Assembly (NCBI GenBank): GCA_021779435.1
Contig: JAJYAR010000224.1
Coordinates: forward strand, 1 to 5,233
Length of the DNA stretch: 5,233 bases
Reading direction: 5' to 3'
DNA from: a bacterium
GTDB taxonomy: Bacteria; Verrucomicrobiota; Verrucomicrobiae; JAJYAR01
Position numbers and translations under genes: made by a program. This document shows positions 1 to 5,233 of the stretch, in pieces; position 1 is the stretch's first letter, and every line of letters starts with the position of its first letter. A model generated the notes under the pieces. That model was not told the DNA's origin, did not search any database, and was given only the letters and a program-made list of their open reading frames with translations.

Positions 1-1979
1 CGGTTGCTCTGCCTGCCGGAGCCGAGCGGCTTTCCGTTGAGGAACAGATCGACGCGATCGGCGGTGGAGACGACCTGTACGTTCTTGGTGACGTCGGGCG
101 CGTAGTTCCAGTGGCCGATGATCGTGAGGCGCGGCTTTTCGATGTCGACCCACGCATCCCACATGACCTCGTGGACGCGGTAGCCGTCCTTCGGGATGCG
201 CATGGCGTCAACCTCGCCGCTGCGGCGGTAGTTCTCGGCTCCGCGGTGGTGGGTGTTGCTGTCGGAGAAGATGATGTTCAGGCCGCCGGCGTTGACGCGC
301 GTGCCGGTGCCCGGCCGCTCACGCCAGTAGTCGTACCAGCGGGCGACGTTCTCGACGGCGTGGGTGTCCTGGTTGCGATTGTAAACGCGGGCATCCTGGC
401 CGTTGTAGAGCGGGCCCTCGCCGTCCTTGTGATACGGCGGGGTGAGTTCGTCCCAGTATTTCCGGAGACCCTCGTCGCGCGAGTACTCGCTGGCGAACAG
501 CGGCTTTCCGGCGCTCTTGTTGATGTAGAGCATCTCGCCGCCCCATTCGGCGGTGTTGCTGCCGAGCATCTCGCGCGAACCCATCGCGCGGCCGCCGTGG
601 GGATCATAGCGGTTCTTCAACGCGACCATCTCCTCCATGTGGCCCTCGTCGACGCCCTTGTTGCCCGCCTCGTAGAACACGACGCTCGGGCTGTTGCGGT
701 TGTAGACGATGGCGTCACGCATGAGGTCGACGCGCATCCGCCAGGAGTGGCCCTGGGCATCGGCCTCGGAATCGCCGGCCGGGAACTGCTGCATGAGGCC
801 GACGCGGTCGCAGGACTCGACGTCCTGCCGCCACGGGCTGATGTGCATCCAGCGCACGGTGTTGCCGCCGCTTTCGACCATGAGCCTGTTGCTGTAGTCG
901 CTCACCCACGGCGGGACCGAGATGCCGATGGCCGGCCACTCGTTGCTGGTGCGCTGGGCGTAGCCCTTGATCTGAAGCGGGCGGTCGTTGAGCGTGAACA
1001 TTCCATTGGTGAACGACGTCTTGCGGAAACCGGTGCGCGTCCTGACCTCGTCGATGACCTGCCCGTTCTGCCGGAGCGTGGTGGTGACGGTGTACAGGTA
1101 GCCGTAGCCCCAGCTCCAGAAATTCAGGCCCTCGATGCGCGCCGCCGCCTGTGCGATCACGTGTCCGCGGCCCGGGACGGTGAACTCGCCGCCGGAGAAT
1201 GTCTTCACGACGCGTCCGTCCATGTCCTCGACCGTGACATCGTAGGTGAAGGTGCGCGGCTCGCGCGGCTCGTAGCGGACCTCGGATTCGGCGTGGATCG
1301 TCGCGGAACGGCCGGCGATGTCGAAATCCGTCGCATACACGTACACGCCGGTCGTGCCGAGGTGGGAGAGGAGAGGCAGCGTTTGGTACGGCTGGTTGGT
1401 GATGTGCAGCCGGACGTTCTTGGTGATGCCGCCGTAGTTTGCGTTGAAGTTGCGATCGGACCACTGGAAGCGGGAGCCGGACACGAGCTCGCGATAGTTC
1501 CAGTCGTTGTCCACGCGGACGGCGATCACGTTCTCCTCGGGAGCGGGACGGAGCGCGTCGCTCACGTCGAAGCCGAACGCCATCACGCCATTCTCATGCG
1601 CGCCGATCCGCTCGCCGTTGACGAAGATTTCGGCGGCCTGGCGGACGCCCTCGAACTCGATGAAGATCTTCCGACCCTTGGTGTCGGCGGGCAGGACAAA
1701 GTGCTTCCGATACCAGGCGATGCCCGTCGGGAGCTGTGCGATGTCCTTGCGGAACGCGTCATCCTCGTTCCACGCGTGGGGAAGCGTGACGGCCTTCCAG
1801 GCTGAGTCATCAAACGCGGAGGCGCCCGCTCCTGCGGGGTCACCGACAAACAGCCTCCAGCCAGGGTTGAAGTTCAAGGCTAGCCGTGCGGGCGGGGTGG
1901 CGGGCGCGGCGCCAGATGCACCGGCGCAGGCCAGGCCCAGGAACGACGCCAGTACGGTGAGGAGTTGGAGGTGTTTCAT
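1..1979 (-). CDS. GH2-family glycosidase (beta-galactosidase-like), exported, C-terminus cut by the window edge
   Basis: Reading from the ATG at 1979-1977, the frame stays open to base 1, giving 659 residues without the C-terminus. Residues 1-25 look like a signal peptide: MKH, a hydrophobic run, then Ala-Ser-Gly-Ala-Ala. Cys18 is a poor lipobox. The order matches GH2: a sugar-binding jelly-roll at about 35-215 (WRLFVGD, LPHAWNEDD, WYRKHF, IFVNGERIG, YGGITKNVRL), an Ig-like sandwich at about 220-320, a TIM barrel from about 325 (KGYAQRTSNEWP, NTVRWMH), and a later sandwich with VDLFLNGKPLG. Glu498 in FASEYSRD fits the nucleophile. The usual acid/base motif Gly-Asn-Glu reads FYEAGNKG, with Lys441 at the Glu position and Glu437 three residues earlier. 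Such enzymes normally remove beta-linked galactose, glucuronic acid or mannose; the substrate here is unknown. No Shine-Dalgarno precedes the ATG, so the start rests on the signal peptide. A 732-base gap separates it from the upstream gene. Family call sure; activity uncertain. Confidence 0.9.
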   Translation of the reverse strand, partial: MKHLQLLTVLASFLGLACAGASGAAPATPPARLALNFNPGWRLFVGDPAGAGASAFDDSAWKAVTLPHAWNEDDAFRKDIAQLPTGIAWYRKHFVLPADTKGRKIFIEFEGVRQAAEIFVNGERIGAHENGVMAFGFDVSDALRPAPEENVIAVRVDNDWNYRELVSGSRFQWSDRNFNANYGGITKNVRLHITNQPYQTLPLLSHLGTTGVYVYATDFDIAGRSATIHAESEVRYEPREPRTFTYDVTVEDMDGRVVKTFSGGEFTVPGRGHVIAQAAARIEGLNFWSWGYGYLYTVTTTLRQNGQVIDEVRTRTGFRKTSFTNGMFTLNDRPLQIKGYAQRTSNEWPAIGISVPPWVSDYSNRLMVESGGNTVRWMHISPWRQDVESCDRVGLMQQFPAGDSEADAQGHSWRMRVDLMRDAIVYNRNSPSVVFYEAGNKGVDEGHMEEMVALKNRYDPHGGRAMGSREMLGSNTAEWGGEMLYINKSAGKPLFASEYSRDEGLRKYWDELTPPYHKDGEGPLYNGQDARVYNRNQDTHAVENVARWYDYWRERPGTGTRVNAGGLNIIFSDSNTHHRGAENYRRSGEVDAMRIPKDGYRVHEVMWDAWVDIEKPRLTIIGHWNYAPDVTKNVQVVSTADRVDLFLNGKPLGSGRQSN

Positions 1980-2219
1980 GCAGGAAAAGGCAGTTGGGCG
2001 AAGTGTCGTGTACCGGGGGATATCGGCACGACCGCAATCGATCCAAAAGCTGCAAGACGGTTCGGAGAACCCCGAAGTGAGCCGTATCACCTGAAATCGG
2101 GAGCAGGCCGGTCGGTTTGGGCAGACGGGAATGAAGGAAGAGGAGGGCCTGAGCCGCCGCAGTCAGGTTGCGAGAATGTCGCGCAAGGGCGTGTTCGGCG
2201 CCGCGGTACCATGCCGTTT

Positions 2220-2238
2220 TGTCACCTAATGGGTGACA
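2220..2238. repeat. Palindromic repeat copy 1 (TGTCACC-N5-GGTGACA)
   Basis: The sequence is TGTCACCTAATGGGTGACA: perfect 7-base inverted arms (2220-2226 and 2232-2238) around TAATG, preceded by a T run (2217-2220). It is identical over 19 bases to the copy at 2368-2386. It lies about 240 bases upstream of the GH2 start, on the side from which that gene is transcribed. Confidence 0.9.
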
Positions 2239-2276
2239 GTTTCCGCGTCGCTGCTCAGAGGAAAAATCGAGGAGGT

Positions 2277-2295
2277 TGTCACCCATTACCTGAAA
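2277..2295. repeat. Palindromic repeat copy 2, degenerate
   Basis: The left arm TGTCACC and the next five bases, CATTA, match the reverse complement of the good copies. The right arm is degraded (CCTGAAA instead of GGTGACA). The bases before it, GAGGAGGT, resemble those before copies 4 and 5, so it probably belongs to the same unit with one arm decayed. Confidence 0.65.
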
Positions 2296-2307
2296 ACCAA
2301 AGTTGAC

Positions 2308-2332
2308 CGCGAATCACGCGAAGGGACGCGAA
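2308..2332. repeat. CGCGAA short tandem repeat, three units
   Basis: CGCGAA occurs at 2308-2313, 2317-2322 and 2327-2332, spaced 9 and 10 bases apart with variable TCA/GGGA spacers. From recall, CGCGAA/TTCGCG strings of this kind are frequent in intergenic DNA of Verrucomicrobiota and Planctomycetota; I cannot verify this here. The unit sits between palindromic copies 2 and 3. Confidence 0.7.
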
Positions 2333-2366
2333 GAAAGACAAATGCCTCCGAGGCGCCCCCGGGGAT

Positions 2367-2387
2367 TTGTCACCTAATGGGTGACAA
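2367..2387. repeat. Palindromic repeat copy 3
   Basis: The arms are 8 bases and perfect: TTGTCACC at 2367-2374 and GGTGACAA at 2380-2387, around TAATG. The core is identical to copy 1. A C/G-rich stretch (2355-2364) sits just to its left, as also before copy 4. Confidence 0.9.
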
Positions 2388-2411
2388 TTTGTTCGTTCCC
2401 CCCGGAGGAGT

Positions 2412-2432
2412 TTGTCACCCAATGGGTGACAA
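2412..2432. repeat. Palindromic repeat copy 4
   Basis: This is the strongest palindrome. The 9-base arms TTGTCACCC (2412-2420) and GGGTGACAA (2424-2432) enclose AAT. It starts 45 bases after copy 3 and is preceded by CCCCGGAGGAGT, like the bases before copies 2 and 5, so the repeated unit probably extends to the left of the palindrome. Confidence 0.9.
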
Positions 2433-2459
2433 GCCAGTGTCGTTTCAATGTGAGGAAGG

Positions 2460-2466
2460 TGTCACC
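2460..2466. repeat. Half copy of the palindromic repeat (left arm only)
   Basis: TGTCACC is followed by TATTTCAG, so the right arm is missing. It is preceded by GAGGAAGG, matching the lead-in of copies 2 and 4. It lies about 47 bases after copy 4, close to the 45-base step from copy 3 to copy 4. Confidence 0.55.
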
Positions 2467-2492
2467 TATTTCAGTGTCTGAATTCCGATTTT

Positions 2493-2513
2493 GCCACAGA
2501 GGCCACAGAGGCC
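2493..2513. repeat. GCCACAGAG tandem repeat
   Basis: GCCACAGAG is repeated perfectly at 2493-2501 and 2502-2510, followed by GCC. Its reverse complement occurs at 2635-2643 in full and at 2604-2610 in part, so this is the left side of an inverted pair enclosing about 150 bases. CACAGAG-type repeats are, from recall, common between genes in Verrucomicrobiota and relatives. Confidence 0.8.
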
Positions 2514-2603
2514 CAACCCGAGCCAAGCCGGAGGCTCGCGCGACAACTCTCACCCGCACGAAACAGTGCGAAGCCCGATTGGGCTGCCAGCGGTTATGGT
2601 ATT

Positions 2604-2644
2604 CTCTGTGAACCCTGTGTCCGAGCTCCGTGCTCTCTGTGGCC
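2604..2644. repeat. Inverted CTCTGTG copies, partner of the GCCACAGAG repeat
   Basis: CTCTGTG lies at 2604-2610 and CTCTGTGGCC at 2635-2644. The second is the exact 10-base reverse complement of 2501-2510. A weaker CCTGTG lies between them at 2614-2619. A transcript could fold 2493-2510 against 2627-2644 into a long-loop stem. Confidence 0.7.
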
Positions 2645-2649
2645 GGTCT

Positions 2650-2661
2650 GATTCCGGAATC
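2650..2661. repeat. 12-base perfect palindrome GATTCCGGAATC
   Basis: GATTCCGGAATC is its own reverse complement. It lies 50 bases beyond the stop of the propeller gene in the direction of transcription, next to the stem at 2671-2695. No T run follows on the transcribed strand. It could be part of a transcript 3' end or chance. Confidence 0.4.
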
Positions 2662-2670
2662 CAGGCATGA

Positions 2671-2695
2671 GGTGACAGAAGCGCAGCCTGTCATC
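2671..2695 (-). terminator. Weak candidate stem-loop after the propeller gene
   Basis: GGTGACAG (2671-2678) can pair with CTGTCATC (2688-2695), giving an 8-base stem with one G-T pair on the plus strand (an A-C mismatch in the minus-strand transcript) and a 9-base loop. It begins 17 bases past the stop codon of the propeller gene. There is no U tract, so intrinsic termination is doubtful. Its left arm also contains GGTGACA, the right half-site of the palindromic repeat, so it may simply be another decayed copy of that repeat. Confidence 0.3.
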
Positions 2696-2711
2696 CTGGA
2701 CGACGCGTGTC

Positions 2712-3800
2712 TCAGACGATCCTGAACAGGAACGGCGTGGAGGTCTCGTACTTGCCGCCCTGGGACGCGGTGAACAGGTACGCGGGCCGGCCATCGCGCA
2801 GAAGCAGCTGTGGACGCTCGCAACGGCCGTAGCGGGTCAGGTGCCTGGGAGCGGGCGGCTGCTGGACGTAGGCATTGAGCGGGAGAAAGGCGATCAGCGG
2901 CTCCGACCACGTCAGGCCGTCGTCGGATTCCATGATCAGGCCGACCTCCTGATTGAAGACGCCCATGTCGCGGACGATCATCCGGAACCGGCCGTCCTCG
3001 TGCCAGACGAACGCGTCCTCGCATTGCCGGTTGCCGCCCCGGCCGGAAAAGTCGATCAGCGGATTCTTCGGGTGCTTCCGGTACGGACCCTCGAACTTGT
3101 CGGCGATGGCGAGTCCATACTTCCGGTTCCCTCGGATGGGCGGCTTGCCGTTCTGGTAGTCCGCGGTGTTCCAGGATTTGTAGTAAAGCCAGTACTGGCC
3201 GTTGGGATGCTGGATCAGCGACGGATTCGTCGTGCAGTGGTCGTCCCAGGCGCCGACGGGTCCGGGCCCCAGGAGCGGCTCGTCGGAGCGGTGCCACGGG
3301 CCATCGAGCGAGTCCGCCAGCGCGACGCCGATCCGCTTCGTATCCGTCTTCCCGTTGCTGTTTCCCATGTAGAACAGCGCGTAACGGTTGCCGATCTTCC
3401 GGATGTGCGGGTTGTGGCACGTCGTGGCATCCCAGTACCCCGGTCCGCGCGGGGCCAGAATCGTGCCGACGACCTCGTACGGACCCTCCGGCTGCGGCGC
3501 GACGGCATGCGCGATTTCGCAGGCGTTGAGCCAGCCCCCCATCTTCTTTGCCGCGGGCCAGCGTGAGAAGAAAACGTGGGTGCGGCCGTCCGGTCCTTCG
3601 ATCGGAGCATTGCACCAGACGTACCAGCCCTCGAGTTCGAGGAGACGGCCGACGGGGCGCAGCCGCTTCGAAAAATCAGACAGCTTGTCCGGCGGCAGGC
3701 CCGACGCCGGCTCCGTCGCGGGGGCCTGTGCACGTGCCAGCGATGCCGCGAGCGGCAGGGCGGCCGCGATGCCACCGATGAATTCGCGCCGAGTGATCAT
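2712..3800 (-). CDS. Five-bladed beta-propeller glycosidase, GH43/GH117-like, Tat-exported
   Basis: This is a complete 362-residue protein. It opens with a clear twin-arginine signal: MITRREFIGG, a hydrophobic stretch at 10-21 and Ala-Arg-Ala at 22-24 as a likely cleavage site, so it is exported folded. The mature part shows the recurring propeller pattern of strand pairs ending in Gly-Pro-(Tyr/Trp): PEGPYEV (104-110), SLDGPWH (164-170), KFEGPYRKHP (235-244). Conserved-looking acidic or His spots are WDATTCHNPH (123-132), WDDHCTTNPSL (185-195), CEDAFVW (260-266) and RDMG (277-280). This resembles clan GH-F/GH-J propellers (GH43, GH32) and GH117. Such enzymes cleave arabinose, xylose or anhydrogalactose linkages; I cannot say which applies. 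No Shine-Dalgarno precedes the ATG, but the Tat motif fixes the start. It lies 70 bases after the GH106-like gene, probably in one operon. Propeller fold fairly sure; exact family uncertain. Confidence 0.85.
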   Translation of the reverse strand: MITRREFIGGIAAALPLAASLARAQAPATEPASGLPPDKLSDFSKRLRPVGRLLELEGWYVWCNAPIEGPDGRTHVFFSRWPAAKKMGGWLNACEIAHAVAPQPEGPYEVVGTILAPRGPGYWDATTCHNPHIRKIGNRYALFYMGNSNGKTDTKRIGVALADSLDGPWHRSDEPLLGPGPVGAWDDHCTTNPSLIQHPNGQYWLYYKSWNTADYQNGKPPIRGNRKYGLAIADKFEGPYRKHPKNPLIDFSGRGGNRQCEDAFVWHEDGRFRMIVRDMGVFNQEVGLIMESDDGLTWSEPLIAFLPLNAYVQQPPAPRHLTRYGRCERPQLLLRDGRPAYLFTASQGGKYETSTPFLFRIV

Positions 3801-3870
3801 GCGTGTCGAAGTGGGCCGACGTCCGCGGACGGGAGCGAGCCTGCCTTGCCGACGGGCTCGCAGGAAGCCG
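3801..3870 (-). other. Short gap between co-directional genes with a GC-rich stem-loop and a palindrome
   Basis: GCGAGCC (3835-3841) pairs with GGCTCGC (3855-3861) around a 13-base loop, starting 9 bases past the stop of the upstream gene. GTCCGCGGAC (3821-3830) is a perfect 10-base palindrome just after it. No T run follows on the transcribed strand, so full termination is unlikely. An mRNA processing or stability element that sets the relative levels of the two products is possible. No Shine-Dalgarno for the downstream gene is visible. Confidence 0.4.
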
Positions 3871-5233
3871 TCACATGGGACCGATCACGATGAAACGGCT
3901 CTCGTGCGATTTGAGCTCGAGCGGCAGGCGGACGCCGGAGCTGTCGCGCGTGGCGTTCGTGAGCTTCTCGACGGCGCCGGTCGAGGCGTCCCACTGTTGC
4001 GCGGTGCCGGTTCCGGCGAGGACTGCGTTGAGTGCGACGTCGTCCTTGCCCTCGTTGAAGAAGAAGTAGACGTCCGCGTCACGAAGCCGCCGATGCGTGT
4101 ACTTCACCATGGCCGCGGATTTGTCGAACGACACATCCGGTTTTGGCAACGCGGCGACCACGGCGGGCGTCAGCTCGGTGGACGGCTCGACAACCGCCCA
4201 GCCCAGGTCCGGTGCGCCGGAGGCCTGGAGGAAGTTCCTCCCGGGCACCGTTGCCGGCGTGGAGCCCATGAACACGACGCGGCCGCCGGCCTTGGCGAAG
4301 GCTTGGAGCCGGTCGAGCGCGGCGCGGGAAATGACACTTGCCCCGCCGACGATGACGGTGCGGTAGCCCTGGCCGCTGAGGTTCTTCAGCTCGGAGCCGT
4401 CGAGTTTGAGGAGCGACGAAAGCGCCTGCTCATCGACCCAGTCGAAGTCGCGCTGGTTCGCGAGGAGCTGCTGGGCAACGGCCAGATTCACCCGGTCGGC
4501 GTCCGTGTCGCCGAGTGCGAGGCTTGTGGTCGGGAGGTACAGGGCGATCTGTGCGGTCGGACGCCCTGACGACAACAGGTATGCGGAGCGGTGCGTGGCG
4601 CGGGCCACGGCGGGGAAGGCGGGATCGGTGAAGAACCGATAGCCGCGGGAACCCGGGCCGGAAGCGGGGGCGGCGGTGCCCGGGTTGGCTGACTCGGCCG
4701 GGGCGGCGGCGGGTTGCGGCGGCCGTGCACGTTCCCCGCTGGACGCCGACATGAACATGACCTGGATGAAGTTGATGCCGCGGACGAGTTGGTAATCGAT
4801 CACCCACTTGGCCGTCGGAATGTCGACCGGGTTCGTGAAGGCCGCGAAGCTTTCGGTGAAGGCATGCGGCCGGCCGAACAGGTGGGCGGCGGAGGAGGCG
4901 AGCTTCGGGTAGTTCGACTCATGGTCGGGCCAGATCTGGGCCCAGATCACATCGATGCCCGGCATGGCGACCCCGCGCATGTCCTTGAAGAAGTCGCCGC
5001 CGCTGCGAACCAGGCTCGGGTTGTTGTTATCCTGGTCGAGGTGAACGATGTACTCGCAGTTGTTCGCCGTGCACCAGTCGGCGAGTTGCTGAAAATAGTT
5101 TTGCCCGAACAGGTCGGACCACACGTCCCAGTAGTCGGCCTTGGCGCGGCGCTGCTCGGGCGTCAGCACGACTGCCGGTGGCTGCTGCGGGCGGGGCGCG
5201 GCGGCTTGGGCGCCGCTCTGGGCGCCGGGAGTG
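3871..5233 (-). CDS. GH106-like (alpha-L-rhamnosidase-type) glycosidase, N-terminus beyond the window
   Basis: The frame is open from the right edge to the TGA at 3873-3871, giving 453 residues. A GTG at 5169-5167 could act as a start, but the frame continues upstream with no stop and falls inside a domain, so I treat this as the C-terminal part of a larger protein. Residue numbers here count from that GTG. Residues 12-140 look like the end of a TIM barrel: YWDVWSDLF, EYIVHLDQD (39-47), GGDFFKDMRG with PGIDVIW, GRPHAFTESFAAF with Glu106, and RGINFIQVMF. ESF and PGID-type motifs recall GH106. A Pro/Ala-rich insert follows (141-177), then a Rossmann-like domain at about 203-310 (IALYLPT, YRTVIVGG, AGGRVVFMGS) and a beta-sandwich ending YFFFNEGKDDV, WDASTGAVEKL, HESRFIVIGPM. 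GH106 enzymes release L-rhamnose by inversion. The resemblance is from recalled motifs; another barrel glycosidase family is possible. First gene of the likely operon with the propeller gene. Confidence 0.8.
   Translation of the reverse strand, partial: TPGAQSGAQAAAPRPQQPPAVVLTPEQRRAKADYWDVWSDLFGQNYFQQLADWCTANNCEYIVHLDQDNNNPSLVRSGGDFFKDMRGVAMPGIDVIWAQIWPDHESNYPKLASSAAHLFGRPHAFTESFAAFTNPVDIPTAKWVIDYQLVRGINFIQVMFMSASSGERARPPQPAAAPAESANPGTAAPASGPGSRGYRFFTDPAFPAVARATHRSAYLLSSGRPTAQIALYLPTTSLALGDTDADRVNLAVAQQLLANQRDFDWVDEQALSSLLKLDGSELKNLSGQGYRTVIVGGASVISRAALDRLQAFAKAGGRVVFMGSTPATVPGRNFLQASGAPDLGWAVVEPSTELTPAVVAALPKPDVSFDKSAAMVKYTHRRLRDADVYFFFNEGKDDVALNAVLAGTGTAQQWDASTGAVEKLTNATRDSSGVRLPLELKSHESRFIVIGPM

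Larger units (their letters stand above)
1980..2711. other. 732-base non-coding region rich in short repeats
   Basis: No convincing gene lies here on either strand. Short open frames exist but carry no recognisable domain, and several merely translate the palindromic repeats (recurring Cys-His-x-Met-Gly-Asp). The left part, 1980-2216, is the upstream region of the GH2 gene. It should contain that gene's promoter, but I could not pick a convincing -35/-10 pair. The middle, 2217-2466, holds the TGTCACC/GGTGACA palindromes and the CGCGAA repeats. The right part, 2493-2677, holds the GCCACAGAG repeats, their inverted copies and one more GGTGACA half-site. By eye, base composition is less GC-rich than the genes. 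Confidence 0.8.

Noticed and set aside
111..1805. A 564-codon open frame on the plus strand opposite the GH2 gene
   Set aside because: Its product is Val/Ala/Asp/Arg-rich with no recognisable domain. The minus-strand frame gives a full GH2 architecture; long antisense frames are expected opposite GC-rich genes.
1926..1928. Cys18 of the GH2 protein as a lipoprotein anchor
   Set aside because: The preceding residues Gly-Leu-Ala do not fit a standard lipobox well, and an ordinary cleavage site follows a few residues later.
1980..2110. A sigma-70 promoter for the GH2 gene
   Set aside because: A TTGCAG-like hexamer exists on the minus strand near 2050, but no acceptable -10 lies 16-18 bases downstream, so I could not support a specific site.
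1840..2286. A 148-codon minus-strand frame upstream of and overlapping the GH2 start
   Set aside because: It overlaps the GH2 signal peptide in another frame and is built partly from the repeat sequence; no recognisable protein.
2220..2466. A CRISPR array
   Set aside because: The repeats are short palindromes with unequal spacing and strong degeneration, the spacers are not of constant length, and no cas gene is visible.
2233..2481. An 82-codon plus-strand frame with recurring Cys-His-x-Met-Gly-Asp
   Set aside because: The recurring peptide is only the translation of the palindromic DNA repeat; no ribosome site or domain supports a gene.
2374..3615. A 413-codon minus-strand frame overlapping the propeller gene
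   Set aside because: It is Arg/Pro-rich, has no domain, and sits in another frame of a gene with a clear Tat signal and propeller motifs. It also runs through the repeats.
3388..4569. A 393-codon plus-strand frame spanning two minus-strand genes and their gap
   Set aside because: It crosses the boundary of two well-supported genes and has the composition of an antisense shadow.
5167..5169. GTG as the true start of the GH106-like gene
   Set aside because: The frame stays open to the window edge and the sequence after it begins inside a barrel domain with no signal peptide, so an internal Val is more likely.

Overview
The window is high-GC bacterial DNA. All three genes lie on the minus strand, and all look like exported enzymes that break down carbohydrate. 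In transcription order, right to left, they are: (1) the C-terminal 453 residues of a large glycosidase resembling GH106 alpha-L-rhamnosidases, running off the right edge; (2) a complete 362-residue five-bladed-propeller glycosidase of GH43/GH117 type with a twin-arginine signal; and (3) a GH2 (beta-galactosidase-type) protein with a signal peptide, whose C-terminus runs off the left edge. Together they look like part of a polysaccharide-utilisation locus. The substrate cannot be read from the sequence; a rhamnose- or galactose-containing plant or algal polysaccharide is a guess from the families. No transporter, regulator or sulfatase is visible.

Layout: 5233-3871 GH106-like gene; a 70-base gap with two small GC-rich palindromes; 3800-2712 propeller gene, probably co-transcribed with the one before it; a 732-base non-coding region at 2711-1980; 1979-1 GH2 gene, which probably has its own promoter because of that gap.

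The non-coding region is the least ordinary part. It holds three kinds of short repeat: a palindrome TGTCACC-N5-GGTGACA in three good copies plus degenerate and half copies, a CGCGAA repeat of 9-10 base period, and a tandem GCCACAGAG repeat with inverted partners about 100-140 bases away. The palindromes could be IS-end or MITE remnants, REP-like elements or an operator array. No transposase is visible.

The GH2 protein has a second feature worth attention. At the canonical acid/base motif (Gly-Asn-Glu) it reads Gly-Asn-Lys, while a candidate nucleophile Glu is kept.

Organism: several secreted glycosidases in a row, a Tat-exported enzyme, no clear Shine-Dalgarno before either visible start, and CACAGAG and CGCGAA intergenic repeats suggest Verrucomicrobiota (Opitutus-like), or else Planctomycetota or Acidobacteriota. 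This is inferred from style and recall, not from a marker gene. I did not find an unmistakably new system; the repeat array and the altered GH2 active site are the best leads.
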